This document shows, one piece after another, positions 23,045 to 33,668 of a stretch of DNA of 64,000 bases. The notes under the pieces are model-generated. The model was given only the letters and a program-made list of their open reading frames with translations, was not told the origin of the DNA and did no database searches. The translations under genes were made by a program, and so were the position numbers. This DNA is from Pontederia crassipes. Taxonomy: Eukaryota > Streptophyta > Magnoliopsida > Commelinales > Pontederiaceae. Location: the NCBI GenBank assembly GCA_030549335.1, contig CM060195.1:44646991-44710990 (forward strand). The letters run 5' to 3'. The stretch's first letter is position 1. The number at the start of each line of letters is the position of its first letter.

Positions 23045-25301
23045 CTAGCATTTTGGGTAATTGCGTGGCGGTGGAGGGAGGGTGGAGTCTGGCGTTCCCC
23101 CGTCTTCCACCTCAAAGGCCATGGCCATCCCTTTCGGCAAATGCGCATCGAGATGACAGTGCATGAACCAGACACCTGGGTTGTTGGCCACAAACCTGAT
23201 TGCCGCCCATCCGCCCCGCGGCACGGCGATGGTGCTCCGAACTTGTGGGTTCACCAAATTGTAGCTCTTCACCGCCGTGGCCGCGTCGTAGTTGCCGAAT
23301 CCCTGCGCCAGCACATAAAAGTTGAAGCCGTGTAGATGGATGGGATGCCCCTCGAGCCCGTTCAACGCCGTATCCTGCAGCACCATCTCTACTGTCGCAT
23401 TGTACTTGAGCTTCTTCAACCTCGTCGCCTTCTCCGTAGGGAACAGCGCGAAGTTCTGAAGGTTGTCTAGGCTCGTGTAGTCGAACTCCAAGGGAGGACG
23501 GTCGGGGAAGTCGGTGGTGTACACGCCCTCGACGCCGTAGTGGTAGGCCTCGAGGAGTGACATCTTCGTGGGGTACACGAATGAAACGTTGTTCAAGCTC
23601 GCGGCGATCGCTTGGATGGGCGACGTCCGGTTGCACTGCGGCTGGTCCGGCGCGCATGGGTAGCTGCCCATTCCTACTGTGATGAACATGCGTTCGTCGA
23701 CATGCTGGGGGACAGTCGGAGATCCTGTCCGGAGGAGGCCGGTGATGTTGCTGTAGAACTGGTGAGCCACCGGGGTGTCAAAATATGATGGCAGCAATGG
23801 CATGACAGGAGGCACCGACTTCGGCACTCGGCTGGTCTTGTACACAACGATGCCGGTAGTGGTGGTCTGGTCGAGAATGGACAACGAAGGGGGCAAAGGA
23901 TAGTTGCTGATGTAGACGTAGGCGGCCATGTAATAGCGAGCGGGAGGCGCATTGGCCACCATGAGCGCGTCGAGGCTCTGGCCGGGGGCGAGAACCAGTA
24001 TGTCACTATGGTAACGCGTGGTGTACTCTGCGTCGACGGCTACGACGGTGAAGGTGTGGCCGGCGATTCTGAAGAACATATGACTATTCACTGCGGCATT
24101 CACCATTCGAAGCATGTACGTCTTGCCCTGCTTGACTCGCATCTTGAAGGTGTCTGCACACAATATGGTTACGGATGTATTAGAGCTTCTGTTTAATTTG
24201 TTTGTGATGCATATATGTTTATATAAAACAAAGATTAACATCTCTATACGACATATATATTGAATATATAGTTTTGGTTGAATATATAGTTTAAAAAATT
24301 GATGATACACTTACTATCTTTAGAACAAGGGACAAGGTCTCCGGGCCTCCCGTTGATGGTGTACGAGTTAGACTGACCATACAAATCTCCTTCCAAGTAT
24401 GCCTTCTTCTCAAGGTCCACCACGTTGTCGTTGTACCACTCACCTGAAGGGCATTAATATGCATATATGAGTGCACTCGCAAAAAAATAAACGATAAATA
24501 TCTATTTTATCTTTGTTCATAAATGCAATATTGCAAATATTTGATCAAGTAATTAAGAATATATATGTGTACTATAATACCTAACAGTATTGGGATCTCC
24601 TTGTGGGGCTTGGGAAACGGATAACCTTTGGACCCCTGCCGTGGGCGAATAACAAGAGCCCCATAGATCGTCGCACGAAGGGCCGAGGCATGGGAATGCC
24701 ACCACAACGTGCCCTCTTGCCCCGTGACGTTAAACTTGTACGTGTTACTATTTCCAGGCCGTATGGGGCATTGGGTTATCATGTCCACGCCGTCTTGCCA
24801 ATTGGTCAACCGTTGTTGCACGCCGTGCCTTCATGATGCATAAACAAGTTCAGTTTTCAGAGTGCATGTATATTTTCTTCATAATTACTAATACTATATA
24901 TATAAACAGAGAAAAGATTTATTAATTAATCTTGCTCGATATATGTATATGCATGCATACCAGTGGATGGTTATGTTATAGGGCGATTGGTTGATAACAT
25001 CAACGATCAAGGTATCCCCTTCGTTAACGTATATCGTCGGCCCCGGCAGTTGACCGTTGACTCCGGTGATCGTGGTGCTGTTTCACAGACGTTCCACTTG
25101 AAAGTTTCCATCCTGAGAAAGTTTCAAGCGTTAATAAAACAGGAAGCTGGAGAAGATACGTATTTGCTTTTGAGAACAAGCATGATGAGTCCATATGATA
25201 ATTACATGGAAAGTATGCTTCACGACTGCAGCATATGCCCTATAATTGCATGAAGCAAATAGAGCAACCACCAGAACCATTAACCACCACCGCGTCGCCA
25301 T
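23045..25301 (-). pseudogene. Laccase LAC-A (copy 1), premature stop at codon 42
   Basis: Multicopper oxidase of the plant laccase family (phenol and monolignol oxidation in the apoplast). Five exons on the minus strand: 25301-25206, 25112-24961, 24828-24581, 24443-24315, 24153-23045, GT-AG throughout, 577 codons plus stop. Exon 1 encodes a hydrophobic signal peptide (MATRWWLMVLVVALFASC) and ends VVKHTFH. Copper ligand motifs are present: HWHG, HSH, HPIHLHG, and [12 protein letters not shown], with Met at the type-1 axial position. At 25,085-25,083 codon 42 is TGA where LAC-2 and LAC-3 have TGC, the conserved Cys in ERLCNST. This would truncate the product just after the signal peptide. The rest of the frame is open, so the loss looks recent. 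The same TGA is in copy LAC-B, so it predates the duplication. R replaces P in EYTTPYHSD. Confidence 0.93.
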
Positions 25302-25866
25302 GGCCAAGAAACTTGATTCCGATCAGATTGTGGACGAAAGAATCGATGAATCCGATCGTATCTGAAACTGGAGAAATCAAACAATTCTGGGATGCTAGAC
25401 GAAGACTTCTGCGATTTGATGCACTATGCAGCCATCGCGAGGTTCTATATTTATAGCTGGTCGCGAAGCAGAACGTATCCATTTACATAGACGAGGTCGT
25501 AACTTTGCGAAGACTTTTGTTTATTTAATAGCCGCGTCGAGAAAATTGTGGAGAACTGTTCTTTACGTAGCATATCTCAGATGGTCAATTCCTCCGTCAC
25601 CACGTTTCCTTTTATATATTAATGGGTCAACACTATTCCGATTTCAGAAAACGTATGCACACGGATATGAATTAAAAGGTGGTTTATGACTTTATGCATG
25701 ATATACTCAGATTTGATGAAGTTGTCATGTATCTTATTACTGATAAATATTTGGTCAAGGTTCCGAAAGGTCAGCTCTAATTAATTGTTCTCCTTGGCCA
25801 ATATATCGATTATATTTTTGCTTTTATTATTTTCTACGCACATTGGAGCTTTAAGGATTCAAAATG
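25302..25866. promoter_or_regulatory. Upstream region of LAC-A
   Basis: Promoter side of LAC-A, alignable by eye with the upstream regions of LAC-2 (about 35,912-36,540) and LAC-3, and with a gene-less copy at about 37,070-37,440. Shared phrases include 'gccgcgtcgagaaaa', 'atgggtcaac' and 'ctacgcacattggagcttt'. Confidence 0.6.
25446..25455 (-). promoter_or_regulatory. TATA box of LAC-A
   Basis: TATAAATATA on the minus strand, about 150 bp upstream of the start codon. It is in the same relative place as the TATTTAAA-type boxes of LAC-2 and LAC-3. Confidence 0.6.
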
Positions 25867-25882
25867 GAATAAAGGAATATAA

Positions 25883-26045
25883 CAACAATAACAACAAAGC
25901 CTTATCCCACTAAGTGGGGTCGGCTACATTGATCATACGACGCCATTCCGCTCATTCGTTGATCCATGTTCATGAGATTCAACAGAATTTTACGCTGACT
26001 GTCGGGACCTAACACAACCCTCCTCCTTTATCCGGACTTCTATAA
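25883..26045 (-). repeat. SINE-like 3' module (Au-SINE-type tail)
   Basis: The + strand shows aacaacaaagccttatccc followed by actaagtggggtcggctac. Read on the minus strand, this is the common plant retroposon end GGGATAAGGCTTTGTTGTT. No tRNA-like A and B boxes were confirmed, so assignment to Au SINE rests on memory of its 3' end. Confidence 0.45.
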
Positions 26046-26644
26046 ACCAAATGCATGTTAATAAATTTATAGAAATCAATTGGATATTATTCCCTAAATT
26101 ACAACTCCATTCTAGTCATCCTTTTACTTTTCGAGAAAAATGAAGATAAATTACATCATTAGATAATATGAATTTTTCATTCAAATAATTTTAATGATGA
26201 ACAATTCACAAACAATAATAGATATCATCAGTTATCAGATTTATAATTAAAGATTTCACAATAATGGAAGTACCTTAATTGTTCTTAAAAGAATCTTACT
26301 TAAAAAGGAGGCATACTTTCTTCGAAAGAAATAATTTGATGATATAATTGTGTGTTAGTCTTGCTTATTGTTTGTATAAACAACATACTTTGACATTCTA
26401 GCAGTTCCTCAAAAATAATTCCAGCCACATATGAATGCAGTACATATGTAACTTTTCAATGACATCATGATTCTGCAGCATGTATTATTTTCCTCCTGTT
26501 GATTTTCTTGTTATTGAACTTCCATGCACAAGAAATTACCTTCAGTATAACAAAGACAATGAGTACTTTTCAGCTTTTGCTGAGAACAAAATAATTTATA
26601 TTTTGCTAGGAACATTAGAAGGACAAAATATTATCTGAACATAC

Positions 26645-27005
26645 CATGCAGATGAGATGCAACACTCCCATTACGAACAAGTTCACAAACCAGACATCTT
26701 TTGCTTCCTTCAATGCATATGCCAATTAGCTTGACAAGATTGTGATGATGGAGTCGACTAAGAATTTCGATTTCTGCAATGAACTCACGTCCACCATTAC
26801 GATTCCTCTTTGTCAACAACTTAACAGCAACTTCACTTCCATCTTCCAACAAACCATGATAAACACAACCAAAACCACCTTTGCCTAATATTTTCTTCGG
26901 GTTGAACTGGTCAGTAGCCTTCTCAATTTCAGACAAGGAAAAAGTTTTCACAGTAGGACAAATAGCCATTCTTAAGGTGAAGGATGCAGAATGTGAGCTT
27001 GTCAT
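26645..27005 (-). pseudogene. ALE2-like receptor kinase exon fragment
   Basis: One exon of a receptor-like Ser/Thr kinase with an open frame of about 120 residues: VKTFSLSEIEKATDQF, the glycine-rich ATP loop LGKGGFGCVYHG, the Lys motif VAVKLLTKRNRNGGREFI, and LSRLHHHNLVKLIGICIEG, ending NGSVASHLHG. This matches the start of the kinase domain of ALE2-type kinases. An acceptor-like ttttag precedes it at 27,008-27,006 and a donor gtatgt follows at 26,644, so intron sequence came along and the copy was not a processed mRNA. The catalytic loop and activation segment are missing, so it cannot be an active kinase. It sits in the retroposed insert upstream of LAC-A. Confidence 0.8.
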
Positions 27006-27897
27006 ACTAAAAGACAAAATGGACCGAAAGTCTGTATCATAAAGTTCATATCACAGTTAGTTCGGCTTTACTTGATGAGAAATTGGCATATGACCTAAAC
27101 CGAAAAAATTACTAAACTCTTATGTTTGCAAACTTTAAAAAGACAAAGCCAAACTGTTCGATCACATTTTCTTATAATTTCACTTTCTTGTAGGCAAGCG
27201 TTCAGAGATGAATATTATGTGAATTGTTTTTCGAGGGAAGAAAGGATGATGACACTTAAGCAGCCATCCGCATATTATTAAAATCAATATGTGAATAATA
27301 TTCAAAAGATAGCTGGGGTCTTCCCCCGATTCAGAGACCTTGTGGTAGTCATTTTGGGGTTTGGCTTGTCGGAGATCTTCGTGGAGAGCATCTTTGACAT
27401 CTTTTTTGACCGGCTCTTAGGCTATCTGGCTCCAGCGTAACTGAGTGATTTTTTGTGGGGAGCGATTGTCACATTGAGCGGATTGTACACCACACTGAAT
27501 AAAGGAATATAAATGAGAAAAAAAATTATAATAACGAAAAAAAGGAAACTTAGGAAAAGAAATATGCAATTTATTACTAATTGTTTGATGATGGCATATT
27601 GTTAATTGCATCGAAGGTATTTTAAGATGACTAATGATATACATTTTTTTTTGCAAATTTTTAAGAGTTCAAGTAATGCACAAAAAAATGTAATTAGGTT
27701 ATCATGTATTGAGCCATCAGAAGTTCATACTATTTTCTTTTACATATATTTATTGCTCAATAAGGAAAATATTTTTAAATTAATTAGTTTAGAAAGGTTT
27801 GTCAACACGCTAATTAAGTAAAATTGGCAGATGATACAATGTTTTAAAACGTTAAAACCAGAATAAATAAACAAAATATATACATATATATATCTAA

Positions 27898-28315
27898 TCA
27901 CTCAAATGTTTAAGATGGTCAAACTAGTTTTTAGTTTTGATAATATACCACTTTAAATCTATATTATTTAAATTTCTAAAAGCTGGAAGCAACGCGTGTC
28001 AATTTATTGTCTAGTTTTTCAATTCATGCTCGAGTATGAATGCTTTAAAAATTTGTTTCAATCCGCTTCATCAATTAAATGTCTTTCACGAATCGATCCA
28101 TCTTACTCTACAATATTAAAATTTCATAAAAATATATAACATTAAAGTTTCATAAAAATATATAACAACTCAACTCTTCTGACTCTTTCCTCATCTCATC
28201 CGGGCTGAGAAAGTCTAAGCATTTCCTCACGGCCTGGGATAGGTAAAGCGAAATGGGGCCACCTATACTATAAACACCAAATTGACACAATAGTTGCTTC
28301 CAGCTTTTAAAAATT

Positions 28316-28354
<39 letters not shown>

Positions 28355-28410
28355 TGGTATATTATTTTCAAAACTGAAAGCTAGTTTGATCATCTTAAGT
28401 ATTTGTGTGA
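27898..28410. mobile_element. MITE with TIRs of about 110 bp
   Basis: The left arm (tcactcaaatgtttaagatg onward) and the right arm (ending catcttaagtatttgtgtga) are inverted copies over about 110 bp. Both include 'aaagctggaagcaac' and 'ggtatatta'. An (AT)n run lies in the right arm at about 28,320-28,351. There is no coding capacity. A small decayed piece of the same arm is at about 37,880-37,930, the matching place of the gene-less laccase flank, so the insertion probably predates that duplication. Confidence 0.65.
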
Positions 28411-31400
28411 TAACACAAATAATAAGTTGTTATACTAACTATAATATTTTAAAATTATAAATTTCATGAACGCTAAAAGAAGTATAGACCTCGAAGTATT
28501 TGTAGCACTTGAAGTATTGACCTAGACGAAATTTTACTATATAATAAATCGATCGACCTATTATATAGTGTGTTGCTTAAATGTTAACCTTGACCTTTCC
28601 TCTTGGGTTCGCCTATATAGATTTATCATTTATATTCTTTTAATTAATACCTTTGACATTCACAGAATAAGCCAAATAAGTGAATAATAACACAGAGTTT
28701 CATTTAATTTTATTATTAGTTTATAGGCTCAGCGTAAAATTAAATCTTGCTGAGAAAGACTTGTCTGGATTTGTCAACGTAATATACTCTATTCACCGAA
28801 AACGAAAGAAAGAAACGTGCGGCGTAGACACGAATGCTTGCGACGCAGTGTAACATCAGTTAATTTATAGCGTCACGTGGACTTTATAACTATACGACTT
28901 TTATGTGGTGTAGTTATAGAACTCGCCCTCTCGACATGCCTTTATTTAATTGGTCAATTCCACCCCCGTTGCAATATTCTAGTAATTGTTCTAGGCGGAT
29001 GCAATGTTAGAATTTTATGAATTCACATGCCCACAATAATTTTTTTTAAAAAAAAATAAACGACAATGCCGAACGAAACGCGTTATTGGATGATAATAAC
29101 AAACAATAATCTATCTAATAAATTCATCAATAAAGAGTCAAAATATTAGTTTCATTTATACAGATGAAGATATAATGTCCCTGAACGGCTCTCTTCACAT
29201 CTGATAGATGGATCTCATGATTTTTTATTTTTAATTGATCGACATGACATATAAGTGAAACATTAAAATAATATATTATATTACAAATCAAAGTAACACC
29301 ATTATATGTTCAATACCTTAATTTAAAAAAAAATAAACAATTGGTTTTAAATTGAATTGAGCTAAAATCATCCTAGGGGGACAAAAATCATTCAAATTAA
29401 CTCGTATGTCTCTCCCTGGTGAATACAGAACCGGGTTCACCTAACCCATGTTGATTAGGTAAGGTCCGATCGAGCTCGATTTGTCTAATATTGGACCCAA
29501 ATTCGATCACCACTCGGGCTTTAGTCATATTGAGTTCGGTTTAAAATTTTCAATCTAATTCGATCCGACTTGATGACCCATGTTTTGATGATTCCAACCA
29601 TCCAACCTAACTTTGGGTCGAGTCAAATTTGACCTTAAAAAAAGTCAACATGACTCAATGAGATTTGATCAAACTTGGTCGATTTGATTCGATTTTATTC
29701 ACGAGTCGAATACAATCCGACACACAAACACACTGATATATGATGAAGGGTAAAACTTTTATATAAATAAAAATTTTAATTTCAAATACATCATATTTCA
29801 TAAATTATTATTTAAATATAAAATTTCTAATGACACATTGGACTACATCACCCCATTTTTCATTATACTACTCCATTATACCCCTCATTACCTTTTTGGC
29901 AAACAAGAGGGACAAAAGAAGAGACTGGATGATTTATAAGATAGAAAAGTAATGTTATCATAATCCGTGATTGGAGATTAAATTAGAGTGTTAATTAGAT
30001 TATGATAATATTATGATTAGGGCTTCAATAAGGTTCACTCATCTTTTTATTAAAATTATATAATTTATAAATATTTTTAAATAAATATTATTGTTGTTGT
30101 GAAAAATGAAATAAACCTATACAAAGAATTCAAAATTAATATAAATGATTATTTATACTTTAAAAATTATCGACCTTTCATCCTCATCTCTCCAAGTAAC
30201 TTTTCTCCATCTTTGCTACCATTTTTTATCTCATTATTATCCTTTATCATTCACATTTCCACTTATTTTTCACACTCTTTTGCTTATATTTTTTATGACC
30301 TTTCATGCTCTATTTATTTTACCCTACACATATTTTACCTTCTATTATCTTTTATCTCGTCCCTAGTTATTACTTTTCTGAAATTTTTTATTTTTATCAT
30401 GTAAATTTCCTTTTTCTTTTCATTTTTGCTAAAATTATTGTTTATTTATTTTATCGTACTCACCTTTGTCATTTTCCTCTCTTTTCTCTACTGATTTTAT
30501 CCTATGCACTAAAACAACATTAAATTATCTGATTTTGTACGATGTTAAAAGTTAAACTTATACTATGTTAAAAACATAAAAAAATTAAAGTAAAATATGA
30601 GGAACACTAAAAGATAATTAAATAAAAAAACATAAATTAAACATTTAAACTATAGGTTAAAAACAATATAATTAAAACTTTTAAACAATACTAAAATAAA
30701 TATATGTAAATCTAAATTATGGATCTCAAATGCCTAAAAATGAAGATAATAAACCCGATTAATTATAATGCAAAGAAATATTTGAAATATGTTAAATGTT
30801 TAGAATATAAAAATCTAACCATATTAATAATTTAATATATATATAAGCATTTTATAAAAATAATAAAATTTCATATTCAACATAAATGAAAATTTTATTT
30901 ATAATATTTATTATAAATATTTTTTTCTCATTAATAATTTAGATAAACTTATCACATAAATTTCAATCAAACAACATAATTCATTTAAAAATTTTCATTT
31001 ACATCTGCAATCAAACTACTTAAAACTAACTATCATAAATCAAAATCATTGTGCGATTTGCAACTTTCACTTGTACATATTTAAATTCCGGTTTCTTTCT
31101 TTTATCAAACTCAATGTATATATAAATATATATAAATATATATACAATTATGCACTGATATTAAATAAAATTTAATATTATAACAATCGCCCTTTAAAGA
31201 AGCTATTGTCTATTACCGAAAAAAAAAGAGAGAAGTTATTGTCATTTTGTTCAATTTCCATTGAAATCTTTTGTTACGAAAAGAGGAAAAGAGGGAGAGA
31301 GATCGCACGAACACAGAAGAACATAAAGATTTATGAGGTTCATCTTAAATCGGATTACGTCCTCGGAAAATGATGACTCTCTTTGTTATGGAATAATGAT

Positions 31401-31965
31401 GATTAATGAGTCTCTGTTTGGACCTCTAGGGAGTTTACATAGGCACCTTCTTTTACGGATGATAAGAATTACAGATCGACTGAGACTCTGAATTAATCCA
31501 CAAAATAGGTCACTTATCGTGATAAGAAAATAAATCAATTCTGAATCACATACAGAATATCCTTAAAAATTTTCGCTCAAAAGAAATTTGTTGAAACGTT
31601 TGATTACATGAGACTACAAAAAAGATTATAATTAAGTTCAAATTCAAAACATTATCGACATCTTTTATGTTTGACACGCAGAACTCAAGTTTTATTAGGT
31701 TCTCTACACTTTGTACTTTAGTTGTGACTACTTGGGTGAAGTGAAAACTAAATTAAATTACACATAGAAGTGGCTAAATGAGTGTGGTTCGGATAAAGAA
31801 ACAGAAATTGGTCGTCTCTAGATTATGAGTGCAAATTTGACAATATTCAGTAGATTTATCGGAGCTCGATCCAGATTCTAACACGAGAAAATGGATGCTG
31901 CTAGAATCCCAATGCACGAACACGAAATAGAAAGAAAGAGAAAAAAGATGATGATCTATGAAACA
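28411..31965. other. AT-rich upstream flank of the LAC-A unit, no gene
   Basis: Part of it (about 28,560-29,250) is clearly related to 38,580-38,910 and 41,185-41,600, which are flanks of other laccase units. It shares phrases such as 'gaaacgtgcggcgtagaca' and 'gatgaagatataatgtccct'. About 29,400-29,720 is a run of loosely repeated 'gattcgatttgggtcgag'-like phrases. About 31,210-31,450 contains 'gaacacagaagaacataaag' and 'tttatgaggttcatc', which recall copia LTRs, but no paired LTR was found. No family-like coding frame. Confidence 0.5.

Positions 31966-31967
<2 letters not shown>

Positions 31968-32001
<34 letters not shown>
31968..32001. repeat. (CAT)n microsatellite
   Basis: About 11 CAT units. 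It opens a block of about 750 bp that closes with a much longer run of the same triplet at 32,748. Confidence 0.9.
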
Positions 32002-32002
<1 letters not shown>

Positions 32003-32746
32003 AGATTATCAGGATCACTTTTTGAGGTAGGATCGTAAGAGGCTTCGAGGATCGATGATCGTAGGATCGAATCGATGATCGTAGGATCGAATCGAGGATC
32101 GTAAGATCATATCTCATGAATAAATTATTTTTAATATAAAATAATAAAATAGTATATTTGTTCATAAATATTATGTTTATATATAAGTTTATTAAACGTT
32201 GACCATTAATACTTTATTTATATTTTCAAGTCTAATAGATATTTTTTTATATCATCTTAAAGACAACATGATATATTCTTAAAAAATACTAATATAATAA
32301 TATATAATATTTGATTTTAATGAACTATAATATTTATTAAAGTGCAATATAATTCTTAGTATATGTGCAATAATAAAAACTAATGTTGATGTAAGATAAT
32401 ATAGTATTAGATTCATAACATTACATTAAATTATTAGATGATATTAAAATTCATGAAAATGATATTAACATATACAATATCGTAGGTTCCTTAGGATAAA
32501 AAATAATAAAAAATAATGTTGATGTAAGATAATATAACATTACCTTTATATTTACTTTTATTTTTTATTCGAATAAATAAATTTGTACCAATATCGTAGG
32601 ATCGTTAGCATCATAAGATTCCACCGATCTTAAGACCCGGCTATAGATCCAGTATAGATCCTACGTTTAAGATCCTTCGAGTAGGATCAAGATTATTTTT
32701 TGTCCGAGGAATCGTAAGATCTTACTATCTAGATCGAGATATTGAC

Positions 32747-32891
<145 letters not shown>

Positions 32892-33668
32892 TATTTTTTT
32901 TCATGTCCCCGCGAATGAAGATAAATGATTGTCGCACTAACTCTCAAATCAAATTAGTTAACATTGACAAATAGAGTTTGAGTGTCAAATAAATAAATGT
33001 TAATCAATATTTATAGCTTTCCTGCGTTGATATTTTATAAGGTGAATTTTAAAAGAAACAAATTAAAAAAAAATTACAAACTAGGAAGCACTATGCAGCC
33101 CCTTGAGACTAACTGCATAATCTACTCATATTTGAAACAAAAAGGTGAAATTAATGTAAGGCATAAGAGTATTGGAGGAGAAATTTGAACTACTCGAAGT
33201 TAACTTAGTTTAGTAAAAAATTTGATTTCTTTGTCAATATTTTTTATCAGCATTTAGCAATATAAGTAGAATGATTGGTCATGTTTATATTAGCGATTAT
33301 GAATAAAATTTTGAGATTAACACTCTCCATACACCTAGAGTTTACAAAACAAAAACTAATCGTAATCATATCAAATTGATCGTCCATGGGCTAGCAAAAT
33401 AAATAAAAGTAACACAAAGTAAAATAAGATAACTTCTATTTTTTTTTCCTTCGGTTACAAACGGACATAACTTCTACTACTTTATAATTGACCAATTGTA
33501 CAATTTCCACGAATAAATGAAAACTTTACGTATACTTTTCTCAGAAGTAATAAAAATAATGAATACAAATTAAACACGCCATGTTAGAAATAGAAAAAAA
33601 AACTAAAAGAATAAAAGAATGCATTTTTTCTGAAAGATATACGTGGTGATAATTTGTTCTTGTTGTTC

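Larger units (their letters stand above)
16801..25112 (+). repeat. Copy 1 of a large direct duplication (visible part)
   Basis: This stretch matches 56,543-63,999 almost base for base. It carries the AT-rich spacer, the gypsy-type element with the SNF2 piece, another AT-rich spacer and LAC-A. The offset is 39,742 at the left edge. Homology starts at a shared catRtatg phrase inside the right TIR of the MITE. Copy 1 surely continues past 25,112, but the window ends before its partner can be read. The simplest model is a tandem duplication of a unit of about 39.7 kb (16,801 to about 56,542). Confidence 0.92.
25883..27496 (-). mobile_element. 1.6-kb retroposed insert with 16-bp target duplication and TTG-type tail
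   Basis: The 16-bp phrase gaataaaggaatataa stands at 25,867-25,882 and again at 27,497-27,512. The related gene-less flank near 37,425 has only one such site and lacks the insert. A duplication this long points to target-primed retroposition by LINE machinery. Read on the minus strand, the insert ends in GATAAGGCTTTGTTGTTA followed by TTGTTG. That is the 3' end I associate with Au-type SINEs and related plant retroposons. The middle holds an ALE2-like kinase exon with its intron flanks, and 27,300-27,490 is a GC-richer piece I cannot identify. It is therefore a chimeric retroposon that carried host sequence. Confidence 0.65.

Noticed and set aside
23112-23657. Long open frame antisense or in another frame over the LAC-A last exon (also over LAC-2 and LAC-B)
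   Set aside because: These frames come from the high GC3 of the laccase exon. They have no family resemblance, and the laccase frame explains the conservation.
25083-25085. TGA as selenocysteine or readthrough in LAC-A
   Set aside because: Plants lack selenocysteine insertion in nuclear genes, and the paralogues have Cys TGC at this codon, so simple nonsense is the better reading.
30099-30523. Overlapping open frames rich in Phe, Leu and Ser suggesting a membrane protein
   Set aside because: CT-rich, low-complexity intergenic DNA. No start context, introns or homology visible.
31210-31560. Possible copia LTR fragment (acataaagatttatgaggtt phrase)
   Set aside because: Only a phrase-level resemblance. 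No paired LTR, primer site or target duplication was found, so it is not listed as an element.
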